35,066 nucleotides of DNA from Shinella yambaruensis (GTDB taxonomy: Bacteria; Pseudomonadota; Alphaproteobacteria; Rhizobiales; Rhizobiaceae). The position numbers were made by a program, and so were the translations under genes. The notes beneath the pieces are model-generated. The model saw nothing but the letters and a program-made list of their open reading frames with translations, was not told where the DNA came from and made no database searches. Shown piece after piece: positions 13,037 to 19,963 of this stretch (positions are counted from its first letter, which is position 1; the number at the start of each line of letters is the position of its first letter). The stretch is from positions 1-35,066 of the forward strand of contig NZ_JALJCK010000027.1 in NCBI RefSeq assembly GCF_022899355.1, written 5' to 3'.

Positions 13037-14533
13037 TCAGTGACGAATGAGCTGTTGGCTGTAGGACCCGCCGCCCATCGGAAAGGCACGCGGATTGGCG
13101 GGAGAGGCAGAGGCGACAAGGGCTTCGGGGCTGATTTTCATCGGGCCGCGCTTGGTCAGCAGTGGCGCAACGGCACCGGCAATGGCGTTGGCAACGTCGT
13201 CGTGCCCGCCGGGGGCATGGTCGATTATGTCGCGACCGGACGACCCGCTGCGGCGCTCCAAGCCAACCAGTTGGTCAATCGCTCGGGTGTTGTCGAGCAA
13301 GGTCAGGTGACCGCTGTTGATGTGCGGCACCATCGCGCCATAAAGCGCGCTCTTCGGCTGGTCGCAGCGCTCATAGGTCACGCCGTGGTGACTGAATGGC
13401 TCTTTGCACCATTCCCCGCCGAAATTGTCGCCCGTGACCTTCGTAACCCCGTAGGATTTCAAGGTTTCGCAGAACTCGGCCGTGACGACGGAAGGCTTGA
13501 ACGGCGGCTTTTTCTCCCGCAGCACGTCGATAACGGCATTGTTCTGCCGGTCGCGGTGCGCGATGCAAAGCGTCATTGAATCCGTGCCGGAACCGCCGGC
13601 AGGGTCAACGAAGGCCGAATAGCTGATGCCCGGTTCGCGGGCGCGTTCCGTGATGCCGGCATCAACCAGGGCTTCCACCACTTCGCGCACCAGCAGCGTT
13701 TCAACGTCGGTACGGAACAAGCCGCCGTATTCGGCACTCGCTGCGCCGGGATCGCGCTGATAGGCCTTGTCCACCGTCGATTGTTTGAGCGTGCTGTTGA
13801 ACGTCTTGGACGGCCCATTGGCCACCAGTACGGCCTTGTCGCCGTTCGGGCCGAAGTCGGACCGGAAGGTACGGAACAGCTCGCCCTTGCGCGCGTATGG
13901 GCTGCTGATCACCATCATGGGCGCGCTGGTGGTGGCCAGCGCCGGGCGAAGAGCGCGGAGGATTTCCTGATCGGGGTTCTTGCTGCCCTCAAGCGACCAG
14001 AATGCGAGTTCGTCGCAAATCGCGCCTATGGCAGTGATGCTGCGAACAGTTCGGAAGTTCGCCACGGCAATGGTGATATCCGTGGAGTTGTCCAGGGATA
14101 TCTTCTCGGCTGTCGGCTCGCCCTCAAGCATCCCGTTGAGCACTGGCGAGTGGGTCAGGATGCCCTTGACGTGCTCGAACGCCTTTCCAGCCTGATAGGA
14201 GGCCGCGGCGAGGATCGGCAGCGCACCACGTTCGCCGGGCGCGAGGTATTCGCTCCAGTCGCAAAGCGCAGCTAGGTAGGCCGCGAACGTGCCGGCTGAG
14301 CGCGTCTTGCCGCCACGACGCCCGACAATGGCCCAAATCTCGTCAACGCGCTCCAGTGGCTCGCTAGAGCGTCCTGTCACGCTATGGAACAGGACGCGTT
14401 CGTCATCGGTCAGGGCCTCACCCATGGCAGCGATGAGCAAGACACGCCAAAGCGCCCAACTCTCGCCGGGGATGGCCCCGCCCAATAGCTGTGGGTCTTC
14501 AAGCGCCTCGCGCATCGTAACCAGGGGCTTCAT
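13037..14533 (-). CDS. Phage terminase large subunit
   Basis: This 498-residue protein is a complete terminase large subunit, the ATPase-nuclease that pumps and cuts DNA during packaging. The Walker A motif VGRRGGKTRSAG is at about residue 70. The Walker B motif AICDELAFW is at about 170. The RNase-H-like nuclease domain shows its three acidic strands: FVDPAGGSGTDS (about 290), VTGDNFGGEW (about 345) and HDDVANAIAGA (about 450). Length and order are normal and no frameshift is seen. The ATG at 14533 follows AGGAGCGTGC and overlaps the upstream gene by ATGA. In a usual phage a portal gene would follow; here it does not. Confidence 0.93.
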   Translation of the reverse strand: MKPLVTMREALEDPQLLGGAIPGESWALWRVLLIAAMGEALTDDERVLFHSVTGRSSEPLERVDEIWAIVGRRGGKTRSAGTFAAYLAALCDWSEYLAPGERGALPILAAASYQAGKAFEHVKGILTHSPVLNGMLEGEPTAEKISLDNSTDITIAVANFRTVRSITAIGAICDELAFWSLEGSKNPDQEILRALRPALATTSAPMMVISSPYARKGELFRTFRSDFGPNGDKAVLVANGPSKTFNSTLKQSTVDKAYQRDPGAASAEYGGLFRTDVETLLVREVVEALVDAGITERAREPGISYSAFVDPAGGSGTDSMTLCIAHRDRQNNAVIDVLREKKPPFKPSVVTAEFCETLKSYGVTKVTGDNFGGEWCKEPFSHHGVTYERCDQPKSALYGAMVPHINSGHLTLLDNTRAIDQLVGLERRSGSSGRDIIDHAPGGHDDVANAIAGAVAPLLTKRGPMKISPEALVASASPANPRAFPMGGGSYSQQLIRH

Positions 14534-14787
14534 GCACGCTCCTGCAAAGCGATCCAGGCGCGGGCAAGGTGATCGTCAATTCGGGTGAGGAGATCGTCCC
14601 AAGCCTCGGCCTTCATGGCCATTGCCGTCTTCGCCTCCCCCGTGCGCAAGGGCAGCAATTCCGCCCGCAGGGCCATGAGATCAGCGGACACGTCTGCAAC
14701 GCCGTCCTTAGCCTCCTGCGGGGGAATGGTGCCAAAGCCGAAGGTGTCAAAGAGGAAACCGTCATGCGGTGCGGGCGCGCTCATCAT
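14530..14787 (-). CDS. 85-residue protein between terminase genes
   Basis: This 85-residue acidic, helical protein (DGVADVSADLMALRAELLPLRTGEAKTAMAMKAEAWDDLLTRIDDHLARAW) of unknown function lies between the small and large terminase genes. Both its ends overlap its neighbours by four bases (ATGA), and its ATG at 14787 is followed by a second ATG. Such placement suggests a packaging accessory or an additional terminase component. No family is recognised, although helix-rich short proteins in this position occur in some phages. Confidence 0.72.
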   Translation of the reverse strand: MMSAPAPHDGFLFDTFGFGTIPPQEAKDGVADVSADLMALRAELLPLRTGEAKTAMAMKAEAWDDLLTRIDDHLARAWIALQERA

Positions 14788-15182
14788 GCAGCCGCCTTGT
14801 TGCGCAGGTAGTCGGTGACAAGCTGCGTGCGCTGGCCGGCCCTCGCTGTCTTCGCTTTGGCCTTCAGGCCGTTCATCAAGCGCTGAAGGACATTGCTGAT
14901 CCGAACCAGTTCGTCGGCATCTACGGCCTCCTCGCGAAGGATTGCCGCCTGCATCCGCTCTGCCTCGATGGCAACAGCCGCAGCCTGGCGAACCATGGCA
15001 CGCATGGGTTCGGACATGATGGCATCGCCACCGAGCTCTTCTGTGAACTGGCAAACGAGGTCACGGAAGCGCCGAGCGGGGGCGCTCCTGCCGTCCACGC
15101 CTTGAACAAGGCGCGAACCATTCGAGACCGCCGAGCGAGCGGTGCGAGAAGATGGGGTGATATGGCGGCTTGTCTGGGTCAT
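14784..15182 (-). CDS. Putative terminase small subunit
   Basis: This 132-residue protein contains RRFRDLVCQFTEELGGDAIMSEPMRAMVRQAAA, ERMQAAILREEAVDADELVRISNVLQRLMNGL and a basic tail. The pattern resembles small proteins encoded directly before terminase large genes in alphaproteobacterial prophages, so a DNA-recognising small subunit is the best guess. The ATG at 15182 is chosen; an upstream TTG at 15218 is possible. Neither has a strong ribosome binding site. The TAACGTTT variant at 15243-15250 lies just upstream. If correct, the element specifies its own packaging site rather than the host phage's. Confidence 0.6.
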   Translation of the reverse strand: MTQTSRHITPSSRTARSAVSNGSRLVQGVDGRSAPARRFRDLVCQFTEELGGDAIMSEPMRAMVRQAAAVAIEAERMQAAILREEAVDADELVRISNVLQRLMNGLKAKAKTARAGQRTQLVTDYLRNKAAA

Positions 15183-15274
15183 GCCCTGAGAGTTGTCGCC
15201 AGAATGCGCGCAGTTCAATCAGGGATGCATCGAAGTGCCTGAAAACGTTATGAAATGTCAGAAATAGCGGGGCA

Positions 15275-15946
15275 TTATACAGAGGAGAGGACGCGCTGGA
15301 CCTGTGACGCGGTCCAAACAGTGCTCCCTCGGGCGGTGGGAATACCCTTCGCCGTGAGAGCTGTTGCAATGCCGTTTGCACTTGTGACGCCGCATGCCCG
15401 GATCTCTTCAATGACCGGCATGAGGTCTGCCGCCCGGGCACTCGCTTTGGCCTTACGAGCCTCCTGGCTGGCCTTGCGAGCATCTGCCGATATGACGCTA
15501 CCCCTGAAGCCACCAAGCTTCTGACCGCGTGCCTTGGCGGCTGCAAGGGCTGCCTTCGTGCGCTGGCTGATCATCTTCCGTTCGGCCTGTGCGACGACGG
15601 CCATGATACCAACGACCATCTCATTCGCCTCTGGCATATCGGCCGCAACAAACCGGATACCAGCCTTTTGCAGGCTCAGCAGGAAGGCTGCATCACGGGA
15701 AAGACGGTCGAGCTTGGCAATGACCAGCGTGGCGCCGTGAAGCCGGCACAGAGCCATGGCCTCCGCAAGCTTGGGCCGGTTATCCTTGCTGCCACTCTCA
15801 ATCTCTACGACCTCTTGCAGGAGCATCCAGTTGCCGCCGTTAAGATAATCGGCAACTGACTGCCGCTGCGCTTCAAGACCAAGACCGGAGCGTCCCTGAC
15901 GTTCTGTCGAGACACGGAGATAGCTGATGAACTTGCCGTCTGCCAT
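15275..15946 (-). CDS. Serine recombinase (resolvase family)
   Basis: This 223-residue protein carries the serine recombinase catalytic domain: YLRVSTERQGRSGLGLEAQ at residues 9-27 with the nucleophilic serine near 13, ESGSKDNRPKL, the KLDRLSRD motif near 80, and the long E-helix QAERKMISQRTKAALAAAKARG. A C-terminal helix-turn-helix (GIATALTAKGIPTARGSTVW) completes a resolvase-type DNA-binding part. It could resolve multimers or perform a second site-specific reaction alongside the tyrosine integrase. No flanking inverted repeats that would indicate a tail-fibre inversion switch were found. The start at 15946 follows AAAGGATC. Confidence 0.93.
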   Translation of the reverse strand: MADGKFISYLRVSTERQGRSGLGLEAQRQSVADYLNGGNWMLLQEVVEIESGSKDNRPKLAEAMALCRLHGATLVIAKLDRLSRDAAFLLSLQKAGIRFVAADMPEANEMVVGIMAVVAQAERKMISQRTKAALAAAKARGQKLGGFRGSVISADARKASQEARKAKASARAADLMPVIEEIRACGVTSANGIATALTAKGIPTARGSTVWTASQVQRVLSSV

Positions 15947-16070
15947 TGCCCTGATCCTTTAGCGTTTATGTCAACCTTCGATGACAGTACCGCAAACGAT
16001 AAGGAACGCAAGCACTTTTTACAGCGTAAAACTCTGAAAAATATAGCTTTTTCAATCTCTTAAAACGCTA
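15947..16070. promoter_or_regulatory. Recombinase upstream region with TAGCGTTT sites
   Basis: This AT-rich interval lies upstream of the serine recombinase gene. The octamer TAGCGTTT occurs on the plus strand at 15960-15967 and on the minus strand at 16063-16070. A third exact copy (minus) is at 16615-16622 and a one-base variant at 15243-15250. All four are at gene ends or starts in this part of the element, which suggests binding sites for an element-encoded regulator. Confidence 0.4.
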
Positions 16071-16589
16071 TGTTCTGGGCTGTCTAGGCTTTGCCTCAAA
16101 CTGGAAAAGAGGCGAGGCATGAGGATTTCCCCGTTCTCCATTCAGCCAGATATTCCACTTAGCAAAGAAGGCCGAACCACGCAGTCCGTCATTGCCTTGG
16201 CCAGGGTTGGTCAGGTTGACCCACTCGATAGAGAAGCGACCCAGGGCATCTACGCCACTGCTTGCCACGCTCATGAACCACTGCTCTCCTTTGAGAGCTA
16301 GCAGTCCAGAACGTCGGTTGACTTCGTGGTGATACGGATAAGCCTCAGCTCCCTCGACTGGGTGGAGGCACCAATCAACACCGTACGACAAACACTTATC
16401 ATCGTTGTCCAGCAGGAGGAGGCGAGGATGCCCTTCATACGGATCCTCGAGAAGGGCAACGAACACATCGTCCTCCCGCTTGGCTGCGATGATTCCAAGT
16501 GATCCCGCCTCCCCATTGGATACGCGAACAAGTTCACCCGGTGCACCAGCACCGATTGTTTTAATCGTGCGGTTGCCTACTACCTGCAT
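16068..16589 (-). CDS. Hypothetical protein
   Basis: This is a 173-residue soluble protein without recognised family. The sequence alternates short beta strands and tryptophan/glycine turns (KREDDVFVALLEDP, LLLLDNDDKCLSYGVDWCLHP, GEQWFMSVASSG, AKWNIWLNGE), suggesting a beta-sandwich or jelly-roll. A very good ribosome binding site GGAGAGG precedes ATG 16589. A TAGCGTTT site lies 26 bases upstream, so it may start its own transcript. It is separated from the regulatory cluster to its right by 33 bases. Role unknown. Confidence 0.7.
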   Translation of the reverse strand: MQVVGNRTIKTIGAGAPGELVRVSNGEAGSLGIIAAKREDDVFVALLEDPYEGHPRLLLLDNDDKCLSYGVDWCLHPVEGAEAYPYHHEVNRRSGLLALKGEQWFMSVASSGVDALGRFSIEWVNLTNPGQGNDGLRGSAFFAKWNIWLNGERGNPHASPLFQFEAKPRQPRT

Positions 16590-16622
16590 GGACCTCTCCT
16601 TGAGTTGATCAGCGAAACGCTA

Positions 16623-16841
16623 TCACACCTCAGGCAGGCACGTCTTCCTATCTCTGCGACCCTTCTCCTCCACGTCCCTCAACCAGTCGCGCAGTGACGT
16701 TGGGCGTGCTGCTAGGCGCCTATCGAGCCGGAAGGTGGGCAGCCGGTGCTTACCGTCGAGCCACCTCAACTGGCGCTCGGTGATGCCGAGAAAGTTGCTG
16801 ATCGCCTTCGGGCCGATGAGCAGCTCTGGATCTGGGGTCAT
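16623..16841 (-). CDS. Small helix-turn-helix protein (MerR/excisionase-like)
   Basis: This 72-residue protein has the layout of an AlpA/excisionase-type winged HTH: LIGPKAISNFLGITERQLRWLDGKHRLPTF followed by a short arginine-rich wing. Such proteins act as recombination directionality factors or transcription regulators in satellites and prophages. GGGAGGAGC precedes the ATG at 16841, which overlaps the upstream stop by ATGA. It is the second small HTH in the element, the other being at 17989. One may serve excision and the other gene control; which is which cannot be told. Confidence 0.75.
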   Translation of the reverse strand: MTPDPELLIGPKAISNFLGITERQLRWLDGKHRLPTFRLDRRLAARPTSLRDWLRDVEEKGRRDRKTCLPEV

Positions 16842-17305
16842 GCGGCTCCTCCCTCGCGCGTGGGCGCGCGCGCGACGTCATACTCCGTGCTTTCATGGGC
16901 TCCGCCCAAACCCGCAAGGAGCTTCGCCCCTTGACCCAAAGCACTGGCTTCGCCAGCGCCGTCACCATGCGGGTCGGATAGAATTTGCTTCACCGTCAGC
17001 AGGGAAATCACCGTCGAGGCTGGTTCCTGCTTATGAAGAAAGGGGCTTTCGCAATAAGCGAAGCCGATCTTTATCATGCGGACGAGGTCGTCTGCGGCCT
17101 TGTCAGCACGGTCGAGCCCGATGAGAGGTTCAAGGCGCTTACGGGTCTGCGCGCGAATGCTGTTGAGCCGGCCAGATCGCTTTGCGGTTTCGAGGTTCAC
17201 GATAGAGCGAGCGACGGCGATTGTGGCACCGTGCGAACGGTGCAAGGGGAAGGGCAGGATCTCTGCCGGCAGCCTCCAGTCGAGGAGGGAAAGTTGCTCA
17301 TACAT
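16838..17305 (-). CDS. Phage hypothetical protein (DUF6074-like)
   Basis: This is a 155-residue protein starting at ATG 17305, with GGGAG nine bases upstream and an eight-base overlap with the preceding gene. The N-terminal stretch LSLLDWRLPAEILPFPLHRSHG followed by a basic helix (AVARSIVNLETAKRSGRLNSIR) resembles the short PAQILPFP-type proteins of rhizobial prophages assigned to DUF6074. This is from memory, so the family is tentative. Function is unknown. Its place between a putative replication-type gene and an HTH gene suggests an early function. Confidence 0.62.
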   Translation of the reverse strand: MYEQLSLLDWRLPAEILPFPLHRSHGATIAVARSIVNLETAKRSGRLNSIRAQTRKRLEPLIGLDRADKAADDLVRMIKIGFAYCESPFLHKQEPASTVISLLTVKQILSDPHGDGAGEASALGQGAKLLAGLGGAHESTEYDVARAPTREGGAA

Positions 17306-17807
17306 CGCGGCGTTCTCCCATATTAATCCCCTCAACGTATGAGCGATACGTTGAGGGACAATCATCCCACTTTCCATGGGCGATACGTTGAGGGACAAAA
17401 ACAGGGGCGGGGAAGGCCAATTTCAGCACCCTCCTGCGGCCTTGCCGGCCTTCAAGCGGATGATGCTCGGCGATCAGATACCCAAGTCTCTTAAGGCGCT
17501 GAACGTCCCGCTCAGTGCTCGATAGCGATCTTCCTGAGCGATCGGCTAATGCGACATCGGAGAGCGGAAATGTCCCGTTTTTTCGAGAGATGTTGGACCT
17601 GATCACGTTCAGCGTCTCTTTCGAAAGCTTGCCGAGAGCCGCTCTCGCATCGGTAAACCAATGGTCTACCAGCTCGTTGGCTAGGGTACGTTTAGTAGGC
17701 CAACGAACGGGAACAGCCTCGACTTCAGGGAACTTTCTTGGTTGACCAGAAAGTGCGAAGGGCTCCTTGAACGCAAACGCGACTGGGCAGCGCTGAGGGG
17801 CGGTCAA
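17298..17807 (-). CDS. Winged-helix protein, possible replication initiator
   Basis: This is a 169-residue protein starting at TTG 17807, supported by GGAGGG six to seven bases upstream and a TTGA overlap with the previous stop; no ATG is available. Residues about 50-130 contain a predicted winged helix (FPLSDVALADRSGRSLSSTERDVQRLKRLGYL then a basic RQGRRRVLKLAF wing). Winged-helix proteins in this position are often replication initiators or regulators. No helicase or primase gene accompanies it. The assignment as an initiator is inferred from context only. Confidence 0.6.
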   Translation of the reverse strand: MTAPQRCPVAFAFKEPFALSGQPRKFPEVEAVPVRWPTKRTLANELVDHWFTDARAALGKLSKETLNVIRSNISRKNGTFPLSDVALADRSGRSLSSTERDVQRLKRLGYLIAEHHPLEGRQGRRRVLKLAFPAPVFVPQRIAHGKWDDCPSTYRSYVEGINMGERRDV

Positions 17808-17992
17808 TTGCCTGCCCTCCTATAAGTGTCGGCCATCGCCGCCGCTTCTGTTGCTTCAAGGGCGCTGAGCCCGAAACGCTGGCGAAGGGCGGGAATGATG
17901 GGACGGGGCGGCGTTCTCTCGTTGGCAAGCCACTGAGCGGCGACTGTGACGGCTTCGCCGTGCTCATGCTCGGGAGGGCTGAGTTGGCTCAT
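17804..17992 (-). CDS. 62-residue early protein
   Basis: This is a 62-residue protein (start MSQLSPPEHEHGEAVTVAAQWL, core PPRPIIPALRQRFGLSALEATEA) of unknown function. The second half looks like a single DNA-binding-type helix pair. It overlaps both neighbours by four bases (ATGA upstream, TTGA downstream), which supports expression and fixes the ATG at 17992 rather than the longer frame. Confidence 0.6.
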   Translation of the reverse strand: MSQLSPPEHEHGEAVTVAAQWLANERTPPRPIIPALRQRFGLSALEATEAAAMADTYRRAGN

Positions 17993-18198
17993 GCGGCGCC
18001 ACCATCTGGAAGGGATTGCGCCCACTTATCGGCATCTGAGGCAAGGACGAGCGTCTTTGTGCCAGCCTTTTTGATGCGGAGACGACCGGCGTCCACCTCA
18101 TCGTAAAATAGGGTCCGCCCGATGCTGTACATCGAGCAGAACTCATTCACGCTATACGCAGCCTTTCGGCCGACACTCATTCCAACATCCTCGCTCAT
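17989..18198 (-). CDS. Excisionase-like helix-turn-helix protein
   Basis: This 69-residue protein contains AYSVNEFCSMYSIGRTLFYDEVDAGRLRIKKAG, the classic excisionase/AlpA-type HTH in which the helix pair is followed by a short wing. The ATG at 18198 has AAGGAGAA six bases upstream. It is the first gene of the leftward early cluster, next to the integrase, the usual place of a directionality factor for excision. A strong hairpin with a T-run lies 26 bases before the start, so transcription into this gene may be controlled by read-through. Confidence 0.72.
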   Translation of the reverse strand: MSEDVGMSVGRKAAYSVNEFCSMYSIGRTLFYDEVDAGRLRIKKAGTKTLVLASDADKWAQSLPDGGAA

Positions 18199-18224
18199 CC
18201 ATTTCTCCTTCGATCGCGCGAGAC

Positions 18225-18279
18225 AAAAAAGGCCGCACACCAAAGCTCTGCTTTTCACGCAGAGGTTTGCTGTACGGCC
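18225..18279 (-). terminator. Terminator/attenuator between integrase and excisionase
   Basis: Read leftward, GGCCG (18275-18279) pairs with CGGCC (18231-18235) and an inner CCTCTGC/GCAGAG-type stem (18242-18251 with 18259-18268) closes a seven-base loop. The structure is followed by TTTTTT (18225-18230). It is the only strong terminator after the integrase gene. The rest of the 295-bp interval 18199-18493 shows no convincing gene. Confidence 0.68.
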
Positions 18280-18493
18280 GCTGACCATCGGGCTCCCCCG
18301 TGGTCACATCGACATCCCTAATCCACTTTATTTTTATGCGAGTTCAGGATGCCTGCATGGCTATGTAGAGATAATCAGGTTCTGCCGGCCATGCGTCTTA
18401 GCGGACTCCCGGGCGGGCATTGCTGCAATCTCACAGAGAAAGATACGGTTACCAGCGAGCAATTGCAACCAGCAGCGGGTGCCGTTCTGTTCG

Positions 18494-19705
18494 TTATCTG
18501 ATCTTTTTTTGTTCAGGGAAGCTGATGATGGTGTTCCCGGACGCTTTGCGTACATAATTCGCCCAAGCCGCCATCATCTTTCGGCGTTTTTCCAAAGCAT
18601 CAGAGCGGCGGTAGGCCAATTCGACTTTGTTGCCAACGGAATGGGCAAGCGCGGCCTCAGCGATATCTCTAGAGAAGTTGGTCGCATCACCGGCCCAGTC
18701 GCGGAACGACGACCGGAAGCCATGCACAGTGACATCAACTTTCATGCGCCGGAGAAGCATTCCCATAGCCATGCCCGACAGCGGCTTCTTGGCCGCCTGA
18801 CCAAAGAAAATGAAATCTCCGCTCCGGATCTCGTACAGCGCCTTGAGGATCGCGATAGCGGTCGGGACAAGCGGTACACGATGCTCCTCTCGATCCTTCA
18901 TCCGCACTGCCGGCACAGTCCACACAGCGGCCTCCCAGTCGATTTCTTGCCATGTGGCGCCCAACACCTCACCTGAGCGGGAAGCCGTGAGGATGAGGAA
19001 CTGGAGGGCTCTGGCAGCCATGGCATCCGAGAGCAACTGGTAGAACGCAGGCACCTCTTGATACGGCAGCGCCTTGTGGTGCTTCACCGTCTCCCTTTTC
19101 CGGGTAGGTAGGGCGTTCTTCAGGTGGCCGTTCCATCTGGCCGGGTTGTCGCCAGACCGCCAGCCCTTGGTCTTTGCAAAGTCGAGCACCTTCTCGATCC
19201 GGCCGCGGATCCGAGACGCTGTCTCAGGCTTGCTCTGCCAATGTGGCGTCAAAACCTGTAGTACGTGCTCTGTGTCAATTTCCTGCACAGGCACCTTGCG
19301 GAGCTTTTCGCAGTAGGCGTCACCAAGTGTCATCGTCCACTGAGCGGCATGTTTGGGATTGGACCAGCTTGGCTTCATGATCGATATGAAGTCGTCGGCA
19401 ACGGCGGCGAAGGTCTTCATCTCGTTCGCCACCTTACGCTCCTCCATGTCTGTTAACGGGTTGCCACCCCGAAGAAGGATGGCGCGAGCCTCGTCAGCTT
19501 TGAGGCGAGCTTCCTTCAGGCTGACATCGAGCAGTCGCCCCATGCCCATCTCATACCGTTTGCCACTCCGCTTCCACAGAAACATCCAAGATTTGGTCCG
19601 GGTCGGCGTCACGCGCAAGTAGAGGCCATCGCCATCGGGATAGCGCCCGGGGGCAAGATCCGCCGCGACTTGGAGGGCCTTAAGTTTATGTCTCCGCCCT
19701 ACCAT
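18494..19705 (-). CDS. int: Tyrosine integrase (P4 type)
   Basis: This is a 403-residue integrase that inserts the element at tRNA-Ser. The DUF4102 arm-binding N-terminus is clear (KALQVAADLAPGRYPDGDGLYLRV then WMFLWKRSGKRYEMGMG). The catalytic domain shows ILTASRSGEVLGATWQEIDW with the first arginine, HGFRSSFRDWAGD with the His-x-x-Arg pair, and the terminal LAHSVGNKVELAYRRSD with the tyrosine. The frame stays open to 19918, crossing attR. The ATG at 19705 is preferred because conserved homology starts there and candidate arm sites lie immediately upstream. The gene reads away from attR. Confidence 0.93.
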   Translation of the reverse strand: MVGRRHKLKALQVAADLAPGRYPDGDGLYLRVTPTRTKSWMFLWKRSGKRYEMGMGRLLDVSLKEARLKADEARAILLRGGNPLTDMEERKVANEMKTFAAVADDFISIMKPSWSNPKHAAQWTMTLGDAYCEKLRKVPVQEIDTEHVLQVLTPHWQSKPETASRIRGRIEKVLDFAKTKGWRSGDNPARWNGHLKNALPTRKRETVKHHKALPYQEVPAFYQLLSDAMAARALQFLILTASRSGEVLGATWQEIDWEAAVWTVPAVRMKDREEHRVPLVPTAIAILKALYEIRSGDFIFFGQAAKKPLSGMAMGMLLRRMKVDVTVHGFRSSFRDWAGDATNFSRDIAEAALAHSVGNKVELAYRRSDALEKRRKMMAAWANYVRKASGNTIISFPEQKKIR

Positions 19706-19708
19706 CTC

Positions 19709-19729
19709 AGCCCCACCGCCAGCCCTACC
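19709..19729 (+). repeat. Candidate integrase arm-type sites, right pair
   Basis: AGCCCCACC (19709-19717) and AGCCCTACC (19721-19729) repeat the left pair at 2601-2621 with identical 12-bp spacing and orientation. They sit just upstream of the integrase start, so binding could also repress int. Confidence 0.5.
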
Positions 19730-19850
19730 TTTGATCGCGTTATGCATGCGAATCATAGCGGGCAACAACGAATAAGGAAAGACAGATAAACGAGCTTTAT
19801 CAACAGGATGACGGACATTAGCGGACGGATGCGAACGGTAATTTGGCAGA

Positions 19851-19867
19851 CACCCTCTCCGCCATAA
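19851..19867 (+). repeat. attR core (17 bp)
   Basis: Exact copy of the attL core 2532-2548. It marks the right end of the element; sequence to the right resumes the chromosome. Confidence 0.92.
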
Positions 19868-19895
19868 TCGCCCGATATTTCGGTTCCCGGCAAGC

Positions 19896-19916
19896 GCCGC
19901 CGAACGGATCGGCGGC
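19896..19916 (-). terminator. Hairpin after the RTX gene
   Basis: GCCGCCGA (19896-19903) pairs perfectly with TCGGCGGC (19909-19916). It lies about 50 bases past the stop of the leftward RTX gene. No T-run follows, so function as terminator is tentative. Confidence 0.4.
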
Positions 19917-19963
19917 ACCCTACCTCATGTTTGGTTTTGTGCATCGTTATCTGCCCATCGGCC

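Larger units (their letters stand above)
2532..19867. mobile_element. Integrated prophage-like / satellite-like element in tRNA-Ser
   Basis: The element is bounded by an exact 17-bp direct repeat at 2532-2548 and 19851-19867, the left copy completing the tRNA-Ser 3' end. It is about 17.3 kb from repeat to repeat. It encodes a P4-type integrase at the right end, an excisionase-like protein, a serine recombinase, small and large terminase and two receptor-binding proteins. No capsid, portal, tail tube, tape measure, baseplate, lysis or replicative helicase gene is recognisable. Genes on the structural side are all leftward and mostly overlap by four bases. It is either a phage satellite or a prophage that has lost its morphogenesis block. 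Confidence 0.9.

Noticed and set aside
15275..15946. Serine recombinase as a tail-fibre inversion switch
   Set aside because: No inverted repeats flank the fibre or spike genes and no alternative fibre C-termini are present; the recombinase is 4 kb away with other genes between.
19706..19918. Longer integrase reading across attR to 19918
   Set aside because: The extra 71 residues are not integrase-like, pass through the attachment core and would differ in the excised circle; conserved homology begins at the ATG at 19705.
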